Source: Lutibacter sp.
Lineage (GTDB): Bacteria > Bacteroidota > Bacteroidia > Flavobacteriales > Flavobacteriaceae
DNA: 64,000 nucleotides
Direction: 5' to 3'
Assembly (NCBI GenBank): GCA_030683995.1
Contig: JAUXPH010000040.1
Location: 62,001 to 126,000 of the forward strand
The notes under the pieces are model-generated. The model did no database searches. It saw nothing but the letters and a program-made list of their open reading frames with translations, and was not told the DNA's origin. The position numbers and the translations under genes are program-made. Positions 35,943-45,656 of the stretch are shown here, piece by piece (positions within the stretch are counted from its first letter, which is position 1; the number at the start of each line of letters is the position of its first letter).

Positions 35943-37631
35943 ATGAACAAACAATTAATAGAATGCGTACCAAATATCAGTGAAGGGCGCGATATTGCCA
36001 AAATAAACGCCATTGCTGCCGTTGTTGAAACTGTTGAAGGCGTTAAATTATTAGATGTTGATCCAGGAAAAGCAACCAACAGAACGGTCATTACTTTTGT
36101 AGGCGAACCGGCAAATGTGATTGAAGCCGCGTTTAGACTGATTAAAAAAGCTGCGGAATTGATTGATATGAGCAAACATACAGGCGAACATCCTCGTTTT
36201 GGCGCCACCGATGTTTGTCCGCTCGTGCCAATCTCCGGAATCACTTTAGAAGAAGCGGCCGTTTATGCCCATAAATTGGGGGAACGCGTTGGCAAAGAAT
36301 TGGGAATTCCCGGTTATTATTATGAAAATGCCGCAACTAGCGAAACACGTAAAAACTTGGCAAACTGTCGTGCCGGTGAATACGAAGGATTGAAAGAAAA
36401 ATTGGTAAATCCGACTTGGAAACCCGATTTCGGTCCAGCCGAATTCAACGAAAAAGTTGTAAAATCTGGCGCTATCGCAATTTCTGCACGCGATTTTTTA
36501 ATCGCCTACAACGTCAATTTAAATACCACATCAACACGACGAGCTAATGCCATTGCTTTCGACATTCGTGAAGCCGGAAGGGTAAAATATGAAAATGGCG
36601 TTTCAGGAAAAATGTTGTTGGATAAAGATGGCGAGCCAATTCGCATTCCGGGAAAATTAAAAGCGGTAAAAGGAATTGGCTGGTATATTGAAGAGTACGG
36701 AATTGCCCAAATTTCCTATAATTTAACCAATATCAACATCACGCCTATGCACATCGCTTTTGACGAAAGCGAAAAATCGGCGATTGAAAGAGGATTGCGC
36801 GTTACAGGATCAGAATTGATTGGATTGATTCCGCTAAAAGCAATGTTGGATGCCGGAGACTATTTTTTACGCAAACAACAACGTTCTTTAGGAATTTCAG
36901 AAGCTGAGAAAATTAAAATCGTCGTAAAATCTTTGGGATTGGATGATTTAAAACCCTTTAACCCAAATGAAAAAATCATTGAGTATTTGCTTAAAGACGA
37001 TACTAAAAAACTGATCGATTTAACAGTGACTGGTTTTGCCGAAGAAACTGCCGCAGAATCCATCGCGCCAGGAGGCGGATCCATTTCGGCCTATGTTGGC
37101 GCTTTAGGCGTTTCATTGGGAACGATGGTTGCCAATTTATCGGCGCACAAAGCCGGTTGGGACGACAAATGGGAATTCTATTCCGATTGGGCAGTAAAAG
37201 GCCAGACATACAAAAATAAATTATTGCAGTTGGTGGATGAAGACACCAACGCTTTTAATAAAATTATCGAAGGATTCAGAATGCCGAAATCGACCGACGA
37301 GGAAAAAGAAGTCCGCAAACAAGCGATAGAAAAAGCAACTATTTATGCCACTGAAATTCCGTTTCAGGTGATGGAAACTGCTTTTAATTCTATGGAAGTG
37401 ATGCAGGCGATGTTGAAAGAAGGCATGCAAAGTTCCATTTCCGATGCCGGTGTTGGCGCCTTGTGCGCAAGAACTGCCGTTGTTGGCGCTTATTTCAATG
37501 TTCGCATCAATGCAAAAGACATCAAAGACCGGGTTTTTGCCGAAGACATTTTGGCAAAAAGTGAAGTCATTTATAAAAAAGCGCTTGACATTGAAAAGGA
37601 GGTGGTGGATTTTATTATGTCGAAAGTTTAA
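35943..37631 (+). CDS. ftcD: Glutamate formimidoyltransferase / formimidoyl-THF cyclodeaminase
   Basis: 562 residues, two enzymes in one chain. The N-terminal formiminotransferase domains (about 3-320) start LIECVPNISEGRDIAKINAI and include HTGEHPRFGATDVCPLVP. The C-terminal cyclodeaminase (about 350-560) has APGGGSISAYVGALGVSLG and the helical bundle. It moves the formimino group from N-formimidoylglutamate to tetrahydrofolate and releases ammonia to give methenyl-THF, the last stage of histidine breakdown. No other hut genes are in the window. Stands alone, ended by a strong bidirectional terminator. Family assignment is firm. Confidence 0.95.
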   Translation: MNKQLIECVPNISEGRDIAKINAIAAVVETVEGVKLLDVDPGKATNRTVITFVGEPANVIEAAFRLIKKAAELIDMSKHTGEHPRFGATDVCPLVPISGITLEEAAVYAHKLGERVGKELGIPGYYYENAATSETRKNLANCRAGEYEGLKEKLVNPTWKPDFGPAEFNEKVVKSGAIAISARDFLIAYNVNLNTTSTRRANAIAFDIREAGRVKYENGVSGKMLLDKDGEPIRIPGKLKAVKGIGWYIEEYGIAQISYNLTNINITPMHIAFDESEKSAIERGLRVTGSELIGLIPLKAMLDAGDYFLRKQQRSLGISEAEKIKIVVKSLGLDDLKPFNPNEKIIEYLLKDDTKKLIDLTVTGFAEETAAESIAPGGGSISAYVGALGVSLGTMVANLSAHKAGWDDKWEFYSDWAVKGQTYKNKLLQLVDEDTNAFNKIIEGFRMPKSTDEEKEVRKQAIEKATIYATEIPFQVMETAFNSMEVMQAMLKEGMQSSISDAGVGALCARTAVVGAYFNVRINAKDIKDRVFAEDILAKSEVIYKKALDIEKEVVDFIMSKV

Positions 37632-37726
37632 TCCCCCTAACCCCCGAAGGGGGGACGGAGCGTAAAGAAAACAGCCAGTGGCTGTTTTTAGCGAACGGGC
37701 CAGCTGGCGCAAGGGCAATCAAAAGT
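37632..37726. repeat. Hairpin-rich repeat stretch after ftcD
   Basis: CCCCCGAAGGGGGG (37641-37654), AACAGCCAGTGGCTGTT (37670-37686, 8-1-8) and the palindrome GCCAGCTGGC (37699-37708) lie one after another. The last core recurs in a 16-bp palindrome at 52929-52944, and CCCCCTAACCCC-like words recur near 4690 and 25610. Confidence 0.65.
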
Positions 37727-37771
37727 AAAAGGTTAAAATTAAACTACTGGTGTTTAATTTTAACCTTTTTT
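37727..37771. terminator. Bidirectional terminator between ftcD and valS
   Basis: A perfect 18-bp stem (37727-37744 with 37752-37769) around a 7-base loop, with A-run on the left and T-run on the right, between convergent genes. Confidence 0.88.
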
Positions 37772-37805
37772 ATGTCACTTTTCTATCTTCTTATTTCCTG
37801 TAGAA

Positions 37806-40433
37806 TTACAAACTTGCCAAACTCGCTTTCAACGTTTCAATTTTGGCCAAAGCATCGGCTTCTTTGTTGCGCTCGTTTGCGATAACCTGTTCCGGGGCGC
37901 TGCTCACAAAACGTTCGTTGCTCAATTTCTTTTGAACCGATTGCAAAAAACCTTCTGTATATTTTAGTTCTTCCAATAATTTGACTTTTTCTTCTTCCAC
38001 ATTGATGTCAGCTTCCATCGGAATAAAATACTCATTCGATTTTACGCGGTAACTCAAAGCACCTTCCACTTTTTCTGACACATAAGTCAGAGAAGCTATA
38101 TTTCCCAGTTTTTCAATAACAGCATCAAAATAATTTGATGTGTTTTCATTGTTAATCACCAAAAGATCAATCGTAAATTTAAAGGCAATATTCCGATCTT
38201 TTCTGATGGTTCTGATTCCTGAAATTACTTCAGATGCAAATTTAAAGTCATTGATCAAATCTTCATTTACATCTGTAAATTTTGGATATTCCCCAATGAT
38301 CAAAGCTTCATCAGGGGTTCTTTCAGTAATATCCTGCCAAATTTCTTCTGATAAAAATGGCATAAAAGGATGCAATATTTTTAAATTATCTTCTAAGAAA
38401 CCGACAACCGAACTGTATGTTTTGGCATCAATTGGCTGCAGATATTCTGGTTTTACCATTTCTAAAAACCAAGAAGAAAAATCGTCCCAAATAAGTTTGT
38501 AAGTAATCATTAAAGCTTCGCTGATGCGATATTGTTCAAATGATTTTTCAAGTTCGCTCAATGCCTGCTGAAATTTTGCTTGGTACCATTCAATGGCAAC
38601 TTTGGCAGATTTTGGTTGTTCAATAGTTTCTGAAACTTCCCATCCTTTAATCAAACGGTAAGAATTCCAAATTTTATTGGAAAAGTTACGCCCTTGCGCC
38701 ACCAAATCTTCATCAAACAGCAAATCGTTTCCTGCTGCCGAACACAACAACATTCCCACACGAACGCCATCTGCGCCAAAATTTTCAATCAACTCGATGG
38801 GATCAGGAGAATTCCCAAGGGATTTCGACATTTTCCTGCCTTGTTTATCGCGCACAATTCCCGTAAAATAAACATTGGTGAATGGTTTTTCATTTCTGAA
38901 TTCATAACCTGCAAAAATCATGCGGGCAACCCAAAAGAAAATAATATCCGGGCCGGTCACCAAATCATTGGTCGGATAATAATAGTTAATGTCTTTATTG
39001 TCAGGATTTCTAATTCCGTCGAAAACCGAAATTGGCCACAACCAAGACGAAAACCAAGTGTCTAAAGCATCTGGATCCTGTTTAATATCTGTGGACGTTA
39101 AATTTTTTCCAACAATTTCAGAAGCCAGTTTCACAGCTTCATCCATCGTTGAAGCCACCACAAAATCGTTTACGCCATCGCCATAAAAATAAGCCGGAAT
39201 GCGGTGTCCCCACCATAGCTGGCGCGAGATGTTCCAATCCCTGATATTTTCCAGCCAATGTCTGTAAGTATTGTTATAATGTTTCGGGAAAAAGTGAATT
39301 TCTTCATCTTCCAGAACCGCTTTTAATGCCGGTTTCACAATGGTATCCATTTTTAAAAACCACTGTGCAGAAATTTTTGGCTCAATCACTTCTTTGGTTC
39401 TTTCAGAAGTTCCAACTTTATGAACATAGGATTCAATTTTAGCCAAACTGCCTGAATTTTCCAATTCTTTGGTGATTTCTTTACGGACAACAAATCGGTC
39501 TTTTCCTTCATAATGCAAGCCATAAGAATTCAACGTGGCATCATCATTAAAAATATCCACCACTTCCAACTGGTGTTTTTCACCCAATACTTTATCATTT
39601 GGATCGTGAGCAGGTGTCACTTTTAAACAGCCCGTTCCAAATTCAATATCCACATAGTCATCTTCAATAATGGGAATTACCCTGTTGGCAATTGGAACAA
39701 TGGCTTTTTTTCCTTTTAAATGCGAAAAACGCGGATCATTCGGATTGATACAAATGGCGGTATCGCCAAAAATTGTTTCCGGACGCGTGGTTGCAATGGT
39801 TAAAAATTCGTTACTGCCTTCAATTTTGTATTTAAGATAGTATAAATTGCCTGCTTTTTCTTCATAAATTACTTCTTCATCAGACAAGGTTGTTTTTGCT
39901 GAAGGATCCCAATTTACCATTCTGTAACCACGATAAATCAGCCCTTTTTTATACAAATCAATAAAAACTTTTACTACGGATTCGCTTAAATCTTCATCCA
40001 TCGTAAACTTTGTGCGTTCCCAATCGCAGGAAGCGCCCAGTTTCTTAAGCTGTTCCAAAATAATGCCACCGTGTTCATCTGTCCATTCCCAAGCGTGCTT
40101 CAAAAATTCTTCACGTGTTAAGTCCGATTTCTGAATTCCCTGTTCTTTCAATTTAGCGACAACTTTGGCTTCGGTTGCAATGGATGCGTGATCAGTTCCC
40201 GGAACCCAACAAGCGTTAAAGCCTTTTAGTCTGGCCCTTCTGATCAATACATCTTGAATGGTATTGTTCAGCATATGCCCCATATGTAAAACGCCCGTTA
40301 CGTTTGGAGGCGGAATTACAATGGTGTATGGCTCTTTTTCATTGGGTGTTGAATGAAAATAATTGTTCTTCATCCAGTAATCATACCATTTATTTTCTAT
40401 TTCTTTGGGACTATATTTTGTTGCTAAACTCAT
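37806..40433 (-). CDS. valS: Valine--tRNA ligase
   Basis: 875 residues. Class I signatures: [18 protein letters not shown] (HIGH-type) and [18 protein letters not shown] (KMSKS). An editing CP1 domain lies between them ([16 protein letters not shown]). The anticodon-binding helices ([20 protein letters not shown]) and a C-terminal coiled coil (about 800-870, [20 protein letters not shown]) follow. It charges tRNA-Val and clears Thr-tRNA-Val. It is monocistronic with a -7 box just upstream. Length and domain set are normal. Confidence 0.97.
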   Translation of the reverse strand: MSLATKYSPKEIENKWYDYWMKNNYFHSTPNEKEPYTIVIPPPNVTGVLHMGHMLNNTIQDVLIRRARLKGFNACWVPGTDHASIATEAKVVAKLKEQGIQKSDLTREEFLKHAWEWTDEHGGIILEQLKKLGASCDWERTKFTMDEDLSESVVKVFIDLYKKGLIYRGYRMVNWDPSAKTTLSDEEVIYEEKAGNLYYLKYKIEGSNEFLTIATTRPETIFGDTAICINPNDPRFSHLKGKKAIVPIANRVIPIIEDDYVDIEFGTGCLKVTPAHDPNDKVLGEKHQLEVVDIFNDDATLNSYGLHYEGKDRFVVRKEITKELENSGSLAKIESYVHKVGTSERTKEVIEPKISAQWFLKMDTIVKPALKAVLEDEEIHFFPKHYNNTYRHWLENIRDWNISRQLWWGHRIPAYFYGDGVNDFVVASTMDEAVKLASEIVGKNLTSTDIKQDPDALDTWFSSWLWPISVFDGIRNPDNKDINYYYPTNDLVTGPDIIFFWVARMIFAGYEFRNEKPFTNVYFTGIVRDKQGRKMSKSLGNSPDPIELIENFGADGVRVGMLLCSAAGNDLLFDEDLVAQGRNFSNKIWNSYRLIKGWEVSETIEQPKSAKVAIEWYQAKFQQALSELEKSFEQYRISEALMITYKLIWDDFSSWFLEMVKPEYLQPIDAKTYSSVVGFLEDNLKILHPFMPFLSEEIWQDITERTPDEALIIGEYPKFTDVNEDLINDFKFASEVISGIRTIRKDRNIAFKFTIDLLVINNENTSNYFDAVIEKLGNIASLTYVSEKVEGALSYRVKSNEYFIPMEADINVEEEKVKLLEELKYTEGFLQSVQKKLSNERFVSSAPEQVIANERNKEADALAKIETLKASLASL

Positions 40434-40461
40434 TTTGGTATATTATTTGTAATACGATTCG

Positions 40462-40469
40462 CAAATGTA
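40462..40469 (-). promoter_or_regulatory. -7 box of valS
   Basis: TACATTTG on the minus strand (TAnnTTTG), 28 bases before the valS ATG. No TTG at the standard -33 distance. Confidence 0.45.
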
Positions 40470-40491
40470 CAATTATAAGACATAAAATATT

Positions 40492-40521
40492 TTTGAAAAC
40501 TTAAAAAAAATACTAACTTTA
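40492..40521 (+). promoter_or_regulatory. Promoter of the DUF1573 gene
   Basis: TTTG (40492-40495), an 18-base spacer, then TAACTTTA (40514-40521), one base off TAnnTTTG. The start codon is at 40540. Confidence 0.55.
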
Positions 40522-40539
40522 CCTATTAAATATAAAATT

Positions 40540-40947
40540 ATGAGAAAAATAATCACCTTATTCGTTTTGGGATTTTTAACATTCACAATGAATGCCCAAG
40601 AAAAACAAGTAACAGATAAACCTAAAGACCCAAATGCCCCTGTTTTTGAGTTTGTTACAGAAGTTATTGATTACGGAAAAATCGCTTTGAATGCTGATGG
40701 CGTTCGCACATTTAAATTTAAAAATGTTGGCAAATCTCCATTGGTGATTAACGACATTAAGTCAAGTTGCGGTTGTACCGTTCCGAAAAAACCAGCCGGA
40801 CCAATATTGCCTGGTGACAATGGTGAAATTGAAGTGAAATATGACACCAATAGAGCGGGCGGTTTTTCAAAATCGATTACCGTTGCTTCAAATGCTGATG
40901 AACCTGTTAAAATGCTACAGATTAAAGGCATTGTATTAAAAGAGTAA
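40540..40947 (+). CDS. DUF1573 exported protein
   Basis: 135 residues: a signal peptide (MRKIITLFVLGFLTFTMNAQ) and one DUF1573 immunoglobulin-like domain. Family hallmarks are FEFVTEVIDYGKIALNADGVRTFKFKN-type strands and IKSSCGCTVPKKP, with the conserved CGC pair, then TVASNADEPVKMLQIKGIV. Single-domain DUF1573 proteins are very common in Bacteroidetes and are assumed to be periplasmic or surface proteins; the function is not known. Own promoter, and a hairpin terminator that overlaps the stop of the convergent protease gene. Confidence 0.88.
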   Translation: MRKIITLFVLGFLTFTMNAQEKQVTDKPKDPNAPVFEFVTEVIDYGKIALNADGVRTFKFKNVGKSPLVINDIKSSCGCTVPKKPAGPILPGDNGEIEVKYDTNRAGGFSKSITVASNADEPVKMLQIKGIVLKE

Positions 40948-40967
40948 TTTCAAATTAGTTATATTAT

Positions 40968-41000
40968 AAATGACCTTCAGCAATGAGGGTCATTTTAATT
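40968..41000 (+). terminator. Terminator of the DUF1573 gene, overlapping the protease 3' end
   Basis: AAATGACC (40968-40975) pairs with GGTCATTT (40988-40995), followed by a T-rich tract. The stop codon of the convergent aspartyl protease (40990-40992) is inside the right arm. Confidence 0.65.
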
Positions 41001-42339
41001 TTAGCATATCTTTCAAGTAAAAATGGTATTCATAATCTTTTCCATTTCGTTCCACAACCAATGATATCCTGCTGTTTTCCTTCTGGAAAAATTTCCCGAT
41101 TATTTCATCCAACGGCAATTCATAGGTAAACTTTCCGTTAATTTTTATCACAATATCTCCAGCCAACAAACCTGCATTGTAGGCGGGAGAACCATCTTGT
41201 ATACTTTGAATTTTATAGGACGGTTTAAAAGTATATTTATAGTTATAGTCCAAAATAACGGTATTTTTCTCATTGACATTGCCGTCTGCCAGTCCAATTG
41301 AAGCAAAATTTTGTTCTTTTACCAAAAGTTTTCCGTTATAAACCAGCTCAATGCCACTCATATTGTAATTGAATGGTTCCTTAAAATAACTTCCCTTTTT
41401 CAAGGAAATTTTCTTGTTTCTATAATCAAATGTCACATTAAATCGTTTCAAAACCGAAGCGCCCAAACTGCCGTTTCTTTCATCAAACTGGCGCGCATAA
41501 GAAATGGAAGCCGAGTCTGGAAATGAGACTGTCGGATTTTTTAATTCAAATTTCCCAATAACCAAGGCCTCAATTTTTGATCTTTTACCATAAACTGCAC
41601 CGCTTAACCCTTCTCCCAATAAATCATTGAAATACTTTTTTGGCGGTAAAATATCGGGATGGCTATTTTCAAACAACCACAATGCATCACTTCCGCCTGA
41701 ATCGATCAACATTTTTACAGGAATCGTTTTTACTGAAGCCGAGTCTAATTTTACGCCCACATTGATATAGGGTTTTAACTTAAAAAATTCCAAATCAAAC
41801 GTTTCGCATTTTTTGCAAATTTTGGGTTTGTATGTATCGGGTTTGTAAAAATTGATGCGTTTTGTGCCATAATTTATATCCACCACAAAATCTTTTAAAA
41901 TTTCATAACCAATAATTCCGTGAACCGTAATTCCGAGCTTTGAGGATAAATCGAAACTGTCATCCAAAATCAGGTATAAACTTTGATTGAAACCTTTTAT
42001 ATTGCCAAAAGTAAATAAGTTGCCTTTAGACAATACCGCTTCAACCGATTCTTCACTGCCCAAACCCTGTAATTTTACTTTCTCCTTGTTATTGAGCATC
42101 ACAGAATCCTTGGCGTATAAATTAAACAAAAGTGTTGTGCCTACCCCTGAATCCAAAATAAAGTTCAATGGCCTTCCGTTGACTTCAATAGGAAGTACAA
42201 TCAAGTTATTTGAAAGTTTAAACGAAACAGACTGCCTTTCTGAAGCATTTTCAAATTGAAACCTGCCTTGAGAAATCACATCGGATACGGAAAATAGGAG
42301 TATAATTGAAAAAAGAATCGTTACTATATTGGATTTCAA
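40990..42339 (-). CDS. Retropepsin-like aspartyl protease with C-terminal PDZ domain, exported
   Basis: 449 residues with a signal peptide (about 1-23). Two pepsin/retropepsin half-sites are visible, LDSGVGTTLLF (about 60) and MLIDSGGSDALWLF (about 210), each with the catalytic Asp-Ser-Gly, so one chain carries both lobes. A PDZ domain follows at about 365-440 (SIQDGSPAYNAGLLAGDIVIKINGK). Related Bacteroidetes proteins are annotated as aspartyl protease family. They are thought to act in the periplasm, but their substrates are unknown. A single gene. Confidence 0.87.
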   Translation of the reverse strand: MKSNIVTILFSIILLFSVSDVISQGRFQFENASERQSVSFKLSNNLIVLPIEVNGRPLNFILDSGVGTTLLFNLYAKDSVMLNNKEKVKLQGLGSEESVEAVLSKGNLFTFGNIKGFNQSLYLILDDSFDLSSKLGITVHGIIGYEILKDFVVDINYGTKRINFYKPDTYKPKICKKCETFDLEFFKLKPYINVGVKLDSASVKTIPVKMLIDSGGSDALWLFENSHPDILPPKKYFNDLLGEGLSGAVYGKRSKIEALVIGKFELKNPTVSFPDSASISYARQFDERNGSLGASVLKRFNVTFDYRNKKISLKKGSYFKEPFNYNMSGIELVYNGKLLVKEQNFASIGLADGNVNEKNTVILDYNYKYTFKPSYKIQSIQDGSPAYNAGLLAGDIVIKINGKFTYELPLDEIIGKFFQKENSRISLVVERNGKDYEYHFYLKDMLKLK

Positions 42340-42495
42340 TGTTTTTTGCCTTTAATTTTTGTGTTAAGTTACAAAAACACTTCACTATTACATAACTTTT
42401 ATAAAAATTTTAACCTTTAACAAATGCACGCAAAAGGCAAGAATTTCAAAAATAATTTCGCAATTTTGCAGGTAACTATTATTAAATAAAATTCA

Positions 42496-43689
42496 ATGCC
42501 TAAAATCTCATTTAAAGGTGCAACTATGCCCGAATCTCCAATCAGAAAATTGGTTCCTTATGCTGAAGATGCTAAAAAAAGGGGTATTAAAGTTTTTCAT
42601 TTGAATATTGGGCAGCCTGATATAAAAACACCAAAAGTGGCATTGGATGCCGTAAAAAATAACACTGTTGAAGTGCTTGCTTACAGCCGTTCAGAAGGCT
42701 CTGAAGATTATCGAAAAAAGCTCGCAAACTATTATATTAAAAGGAATATTCCCGTAACTGCGGATGAAATTATTGTCACAACCGGAGGTTCTGAAGCCTT
42801 ATTGTTTGCAATGGGAAGCATTACAGATCCTGGAGATGAAATTATTATTCCTGAACCATTTTATGCAAATTACCTCGGATTTTCAACAGCATCGGGCGTG
42901 AAAATTGTTCCGGTGATTTCAAAAATTGAAGATAATTTTGCCTTGCCTCAAATTGCCGAATTTGAAAAGCTGATTTCTTCAAAAACCAAAGCCATTTTAA
43001 TTTGCAATCCCAATAATCCGACCGGCTATTTGTATTCCAAAGAAGAAATTCAAAAACTGGCCGATATTGTAAAAAAACACGATTTATTTTTGATTGCAGA
43101 TGAGGTTTACAGGGAATTTATCTACGACAATGAAGAATACCAATCTGTTTTAAGCAGTTTTGGATTGGACGATCACGCCATCATTATTGATTCCGTTTCA
43201 AAACGTTACAGCATGTGCGGCGCAAGAATTGGTTGTTTGGTAAGTAAAAACAAGGAAGTTATCGGCACTGTTTTAAAATTCGCGCAGGCAAGATTAAGTC
43301 CGCCAACATTTGAACAAATCGCCAGTGAAGCTGCTTTGGAAACTCCACAATCTTATTTTGATGAGGTGATTGTTGAATATAAAGCCCGAAGAGATATTTT
43401 AATTGCTGAAATGAATAAAATTGAAGGCGTAAAAGTGGCCACACCGAAAGGCGCTTTCTATTGTGTTGCCGAACTTCCTGTGGATGATGCCGATAAATTT
43501 GCGCAATGGTTGTTGGAAGATTTTAATTTGGAAAATCAAACGGTTATGGTGGCTCCTGCGGCAGGATTTTATTCCACCAAAGGATTTGGCACCAAACAAG
43601 TTCGGATTGCTTATGTGCTCAAAAAAGAAGATCTTGTTCGTTCCGTAGAAATATTGAAAGCTGCCATCAAAAAATACAACCAAAAATAG
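42496..43689 (+). CDS. PLP-dependent aminotransferase, class I/II (aspartate-aminotransferase-like)
   Basis: 397 residues. Fold-type I features: LNIGQPDIKTPK at the N-terminus, the substrate loop TGGSEALLFAMGSI, the cofactor strand CNPNNPTGYLYS and IADEVYREFIYD, and the PLP lysine in DSVSKRYSMCGARIG. The C-terminal arginine site is GTKQVRIAYV. It transfers amino groups between an amino acid and a keto acid; substrate (aspartate, aromatic or alanine) is not clear. It is followed at once by murB, whose TTG start adjoins this stop codon, so the two are co-transcribed. Confidence 0.88.
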   Translation: MPKISFKGATMPESPIRKLVPYAEDAKKRGIKVFHLNIGQPDIKTPKVALDAVKNNTVEVLAYSRSEGSEDYRKKLANYYIKRNIPVTADEIIVTTGGSEALLFAMGSITDPGDEIIIPEPFYANYLGFSTASGVKIVPVISKIEDNFALPQIAEFEKLISSKTKAILICNPNNPTGYLYSKEEIQKLADIVKKHDLFLIADEVYREFIYDNEEYQSVLSSFGLDDHAIIIDSVSKRYSMCGARIGCLVSKNKEVIGTVLKFAQARLSPPTFEQIASEAALETPQSYFDEVIVEYKARRDILIAEMNKIEGVKVATPKGAFYCVAELPVDDADKFAQWLLEDFNLENQTVMVAPAAGFYSTKGFGTKQVRIAYVLKKEDLVRSVEILKAAIKKYNQK

Positions 43690-44691
43690 TTGGAAATTCA
43701 ACAAAACATACCGTTAAAACCTTACAATACGTTTGGCATTCAAGCAAATGCCAAGCGTTTTGTTACCGTGGATTCAGTCAATGAATTAAAAGAAATCATC
43801 GCTTTGGAAAAAGACTTGTTTTTGTTGGGCGGCGGAAGCAATATTTTGTTGATCAAAGATGTTGAAAAATTGGTAATTCATCTTAACACCAAAGGAATTA
43901 TTATAAATGATTTTAATGAAGATGAAGTATTAGTCACTGCCGAAGCCGGTGAAAATTGGCACGAATTGGTGCTTTGGTGTGTTTCCCAAAACTATGGCGG
44001 CTTGGAAAATTTGGCATTGATTCCTGGAAATGTAGGCACTTCGCCCATTCAAAATATTGGCGCTTACGGCGTTGAAATTAAGGATGTTTTTCAGCAATTG
44101 GAAGCTATTGACATCGCATCAGGAAAAACAAAAATTTTCGAAAATGAGGATTGCGATTTTGGATACCGAAATTCTGTTTTCAAAAATGAGTTGAAGGGAA
44201 AATTCATTATTTTGAATGTTACCTTTAAACTCACCAAAAAAAATCACAACATCAATATTTCTTACGGAGCCATCAAAGATTTGTTGACAGACAAGGAAAA
44301 TCCTTCCATCAAAGAAATTGCTGATGCGGTAATTGCCATCAGACAAAGCAAACTTCCTGATCCAAAGGAAATTGGGAACAGCGGCAGCTTTTTTAAAAAT
44401 CCGATTATATCCTCCATTTTATTTGAAGAACTGTCGGAAAAACAACCTGAAATCCCTCACTATATCATTTCTGAAAACGAAATTAAAATTCCGGCCGGCT
44501 GGTTAATTGAACAATGCGGATTTAAAGGAAAACGATTTGGAGACGCCGGCGTTCACGAAAAACAGGCATTGGTTTTGGTGAATTACAGTAGCGCAAGCGG
44601 AAAAGAAATTTATGCTTTGGCGCAAAAAATTCAGCAAAAAGTGTTGGAAACATTCAAAATTTCCCTTGAAATTGAAGTGAATGTCATTTAA
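43690..44691 (+). CDS. murB: UDP-N-acetylenolpyruvoylglucosamine reductase
   Basis: 333 residues starting at a TTG codon at 43690, directly after the TAG of the aminotransferase. The TTG start is chosen because the conserved MurB opening (PLKPYNTFGIQANA) begins only seven residues later, and no ATG lies between. The FAD-binding motif is LFLLGGGSNILLIKD. Further motifs are LALIPGNVGTSPIQNIGAYGVE and the catalytic serine region IGNSGSFFKNP. The C-terminal domain has AGWLIEQCGFKGKRFGDAGVHEKQALVLVN-type strands. MurB reduces UDP-GlcNAc-enolpyruvate to UDP-MurNAc with NADPH for peptidoglycan. Its end overlaps the convergent manA by four bases. Confidence 0.95.
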   Translation: MEIQQNIPLKPYNTFGIQANAKRFVTVDSVNELKEIIALEKDLFLLGGGSNILLIKDVEKLVIHLNTKGIIINDFNEDEVLVTAEAGENWHELVLWCVSQNYGGLENLALIPGNVGTSPIQNIGAYGVEIKDVFQQLEAIDIASGKTKIFENEDCDFGYRNSVFKNELKGKFIILNVTFKLTKKNHNINISYGAIKDLLTDKENPSIKEIADAVIAIRQSKLPDPKEIGNSGSFFKNPIISSILFEELSEKQPEIPHYIISENEIKIPAGWLIEQCGFKGKRFGDAGVHEKQALVLVNYSSASGKEIYALAQKIQQKVLETFKISLEIEVNVI

Positions 44692-45656
44692 ACGGTCACC
44701 TCTAACAACTTACAATTTTTTGAGGCGATAATCAGTTGTTCCGCAGTCGCGGGAATCAACACTGTTTCTCCATAATTAATGATTTCCGAATGTTCTTCCA
44801 TTGAAATTGTGGCTTTTCCCTGAACACACATAAAAACAACAAAGGAATCTGTGTTCGTGTAGTCCAATTCTTTTTCTCCGACAACGTGTATAAAATTGGT
44901 TGTGAAATACGCGCATTTAACAACGGTATTCAATGAATTTATAAAAGTGGAATAGTTGTGCTTAGCCTTAATTTTGTCACTAAAATTAATGGCTTCAATG
45001 GCCAAATCGGTATGCAAAGCTCTCGGATTTCCTTGGTCGTCTACCCTGTCCCAATCGTAAATTCTATAGGTAATATCTGATGTTTGCTGAATTTCTGCAA
45101 GCAAAATGCCTGCGCCAATGGTATGAACTGTTCCCGGTTCAATAAAAAAAACATCGCCGGCTTTTACCTTTTCATAATTTAAGATGGATGGTATTTTCTT
45201 TTCGGCCACATAATTTAAATATTGATCAGGCGTAATTCCTTTGCTAAATCCCACAATAAGCTTTGAACCTGAATCAGCTTGCATAATGTACCACATTTCG
45301 GTTTTTCCAAAGGAATTGTGCAGTTTTTTTGCAAGTTCATCATTTGGATGCACCTGAACGGACAAATCTTCTTTTGCATCAATAAACTTTATCAGCAGCG
45401 GAAAATTGTTTCCAAAATGCGCATAATTATTTTCACCAACCAATTCCGATTTATAGGTTTCCAACAATTCCCGCAAGGATTTTCCTTTCAATTTTCCGTT
45501 TGAAACTATGGAAACATTATCTTCTACATCAGACAATTCCCAACTTTCACCAACATTTTTCAAGGTTGATTTTTTATGGAGTTTGGAGACTAATTTTGTT
45601 CCGCCCCAAATTTTTTCTTTTAATATGGGATAAAACTTAATTGGATAATTTAACAT
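44688..45656 (-). CDS. manA: Mannose-6-phosphate isomerase, class I
   Basis: 322 residues, the short form. Landmarks: KIWGGTKLVSKLHKK, the metal-site strand LSVQVHPNDELAKK, KTEMWYIMQADSG, and the substrate region FFIEPGTVHTIGAGILLAEIQQ. It interconverts mannose-6-phosphate and fructose-6-phosphate using Zn, feeding GDP-sugar synthesis. The start codon abuts the stop of the upstream cysteine desulfurase, so these two genes share a transcript. The metabolic link between them is not obvious. Confidence 0.93.
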   Translation of the reverse strand: MLNYPIKFYPILKEKIWGGTKLVSKLHKKSTLKNVGESWELSDVEDNVSIVSNGKLKGKSLRELLETYKSELVGENNYAHFGNNFPLLIKFIDAKEDLSVQVHPNDELAKKLHNSFGKTEMWYIMQADSGSKLIVGFSKGITPDQYLNYVAEKKIPSILNYEKVKAGDVFFIEPGTVHTIGAGILLAEIQQTSDITYRIYDWDRVDDQGNPRALHTDLAIEAINFSDKIKAKHNYSTFINSLNTVVKCAYFTTNFIHVVGEKELDYTNTDSFVVFMCVQGKATISMEEHSEIINYGETVLIPATAEQLIIASKNCKLLEVTV

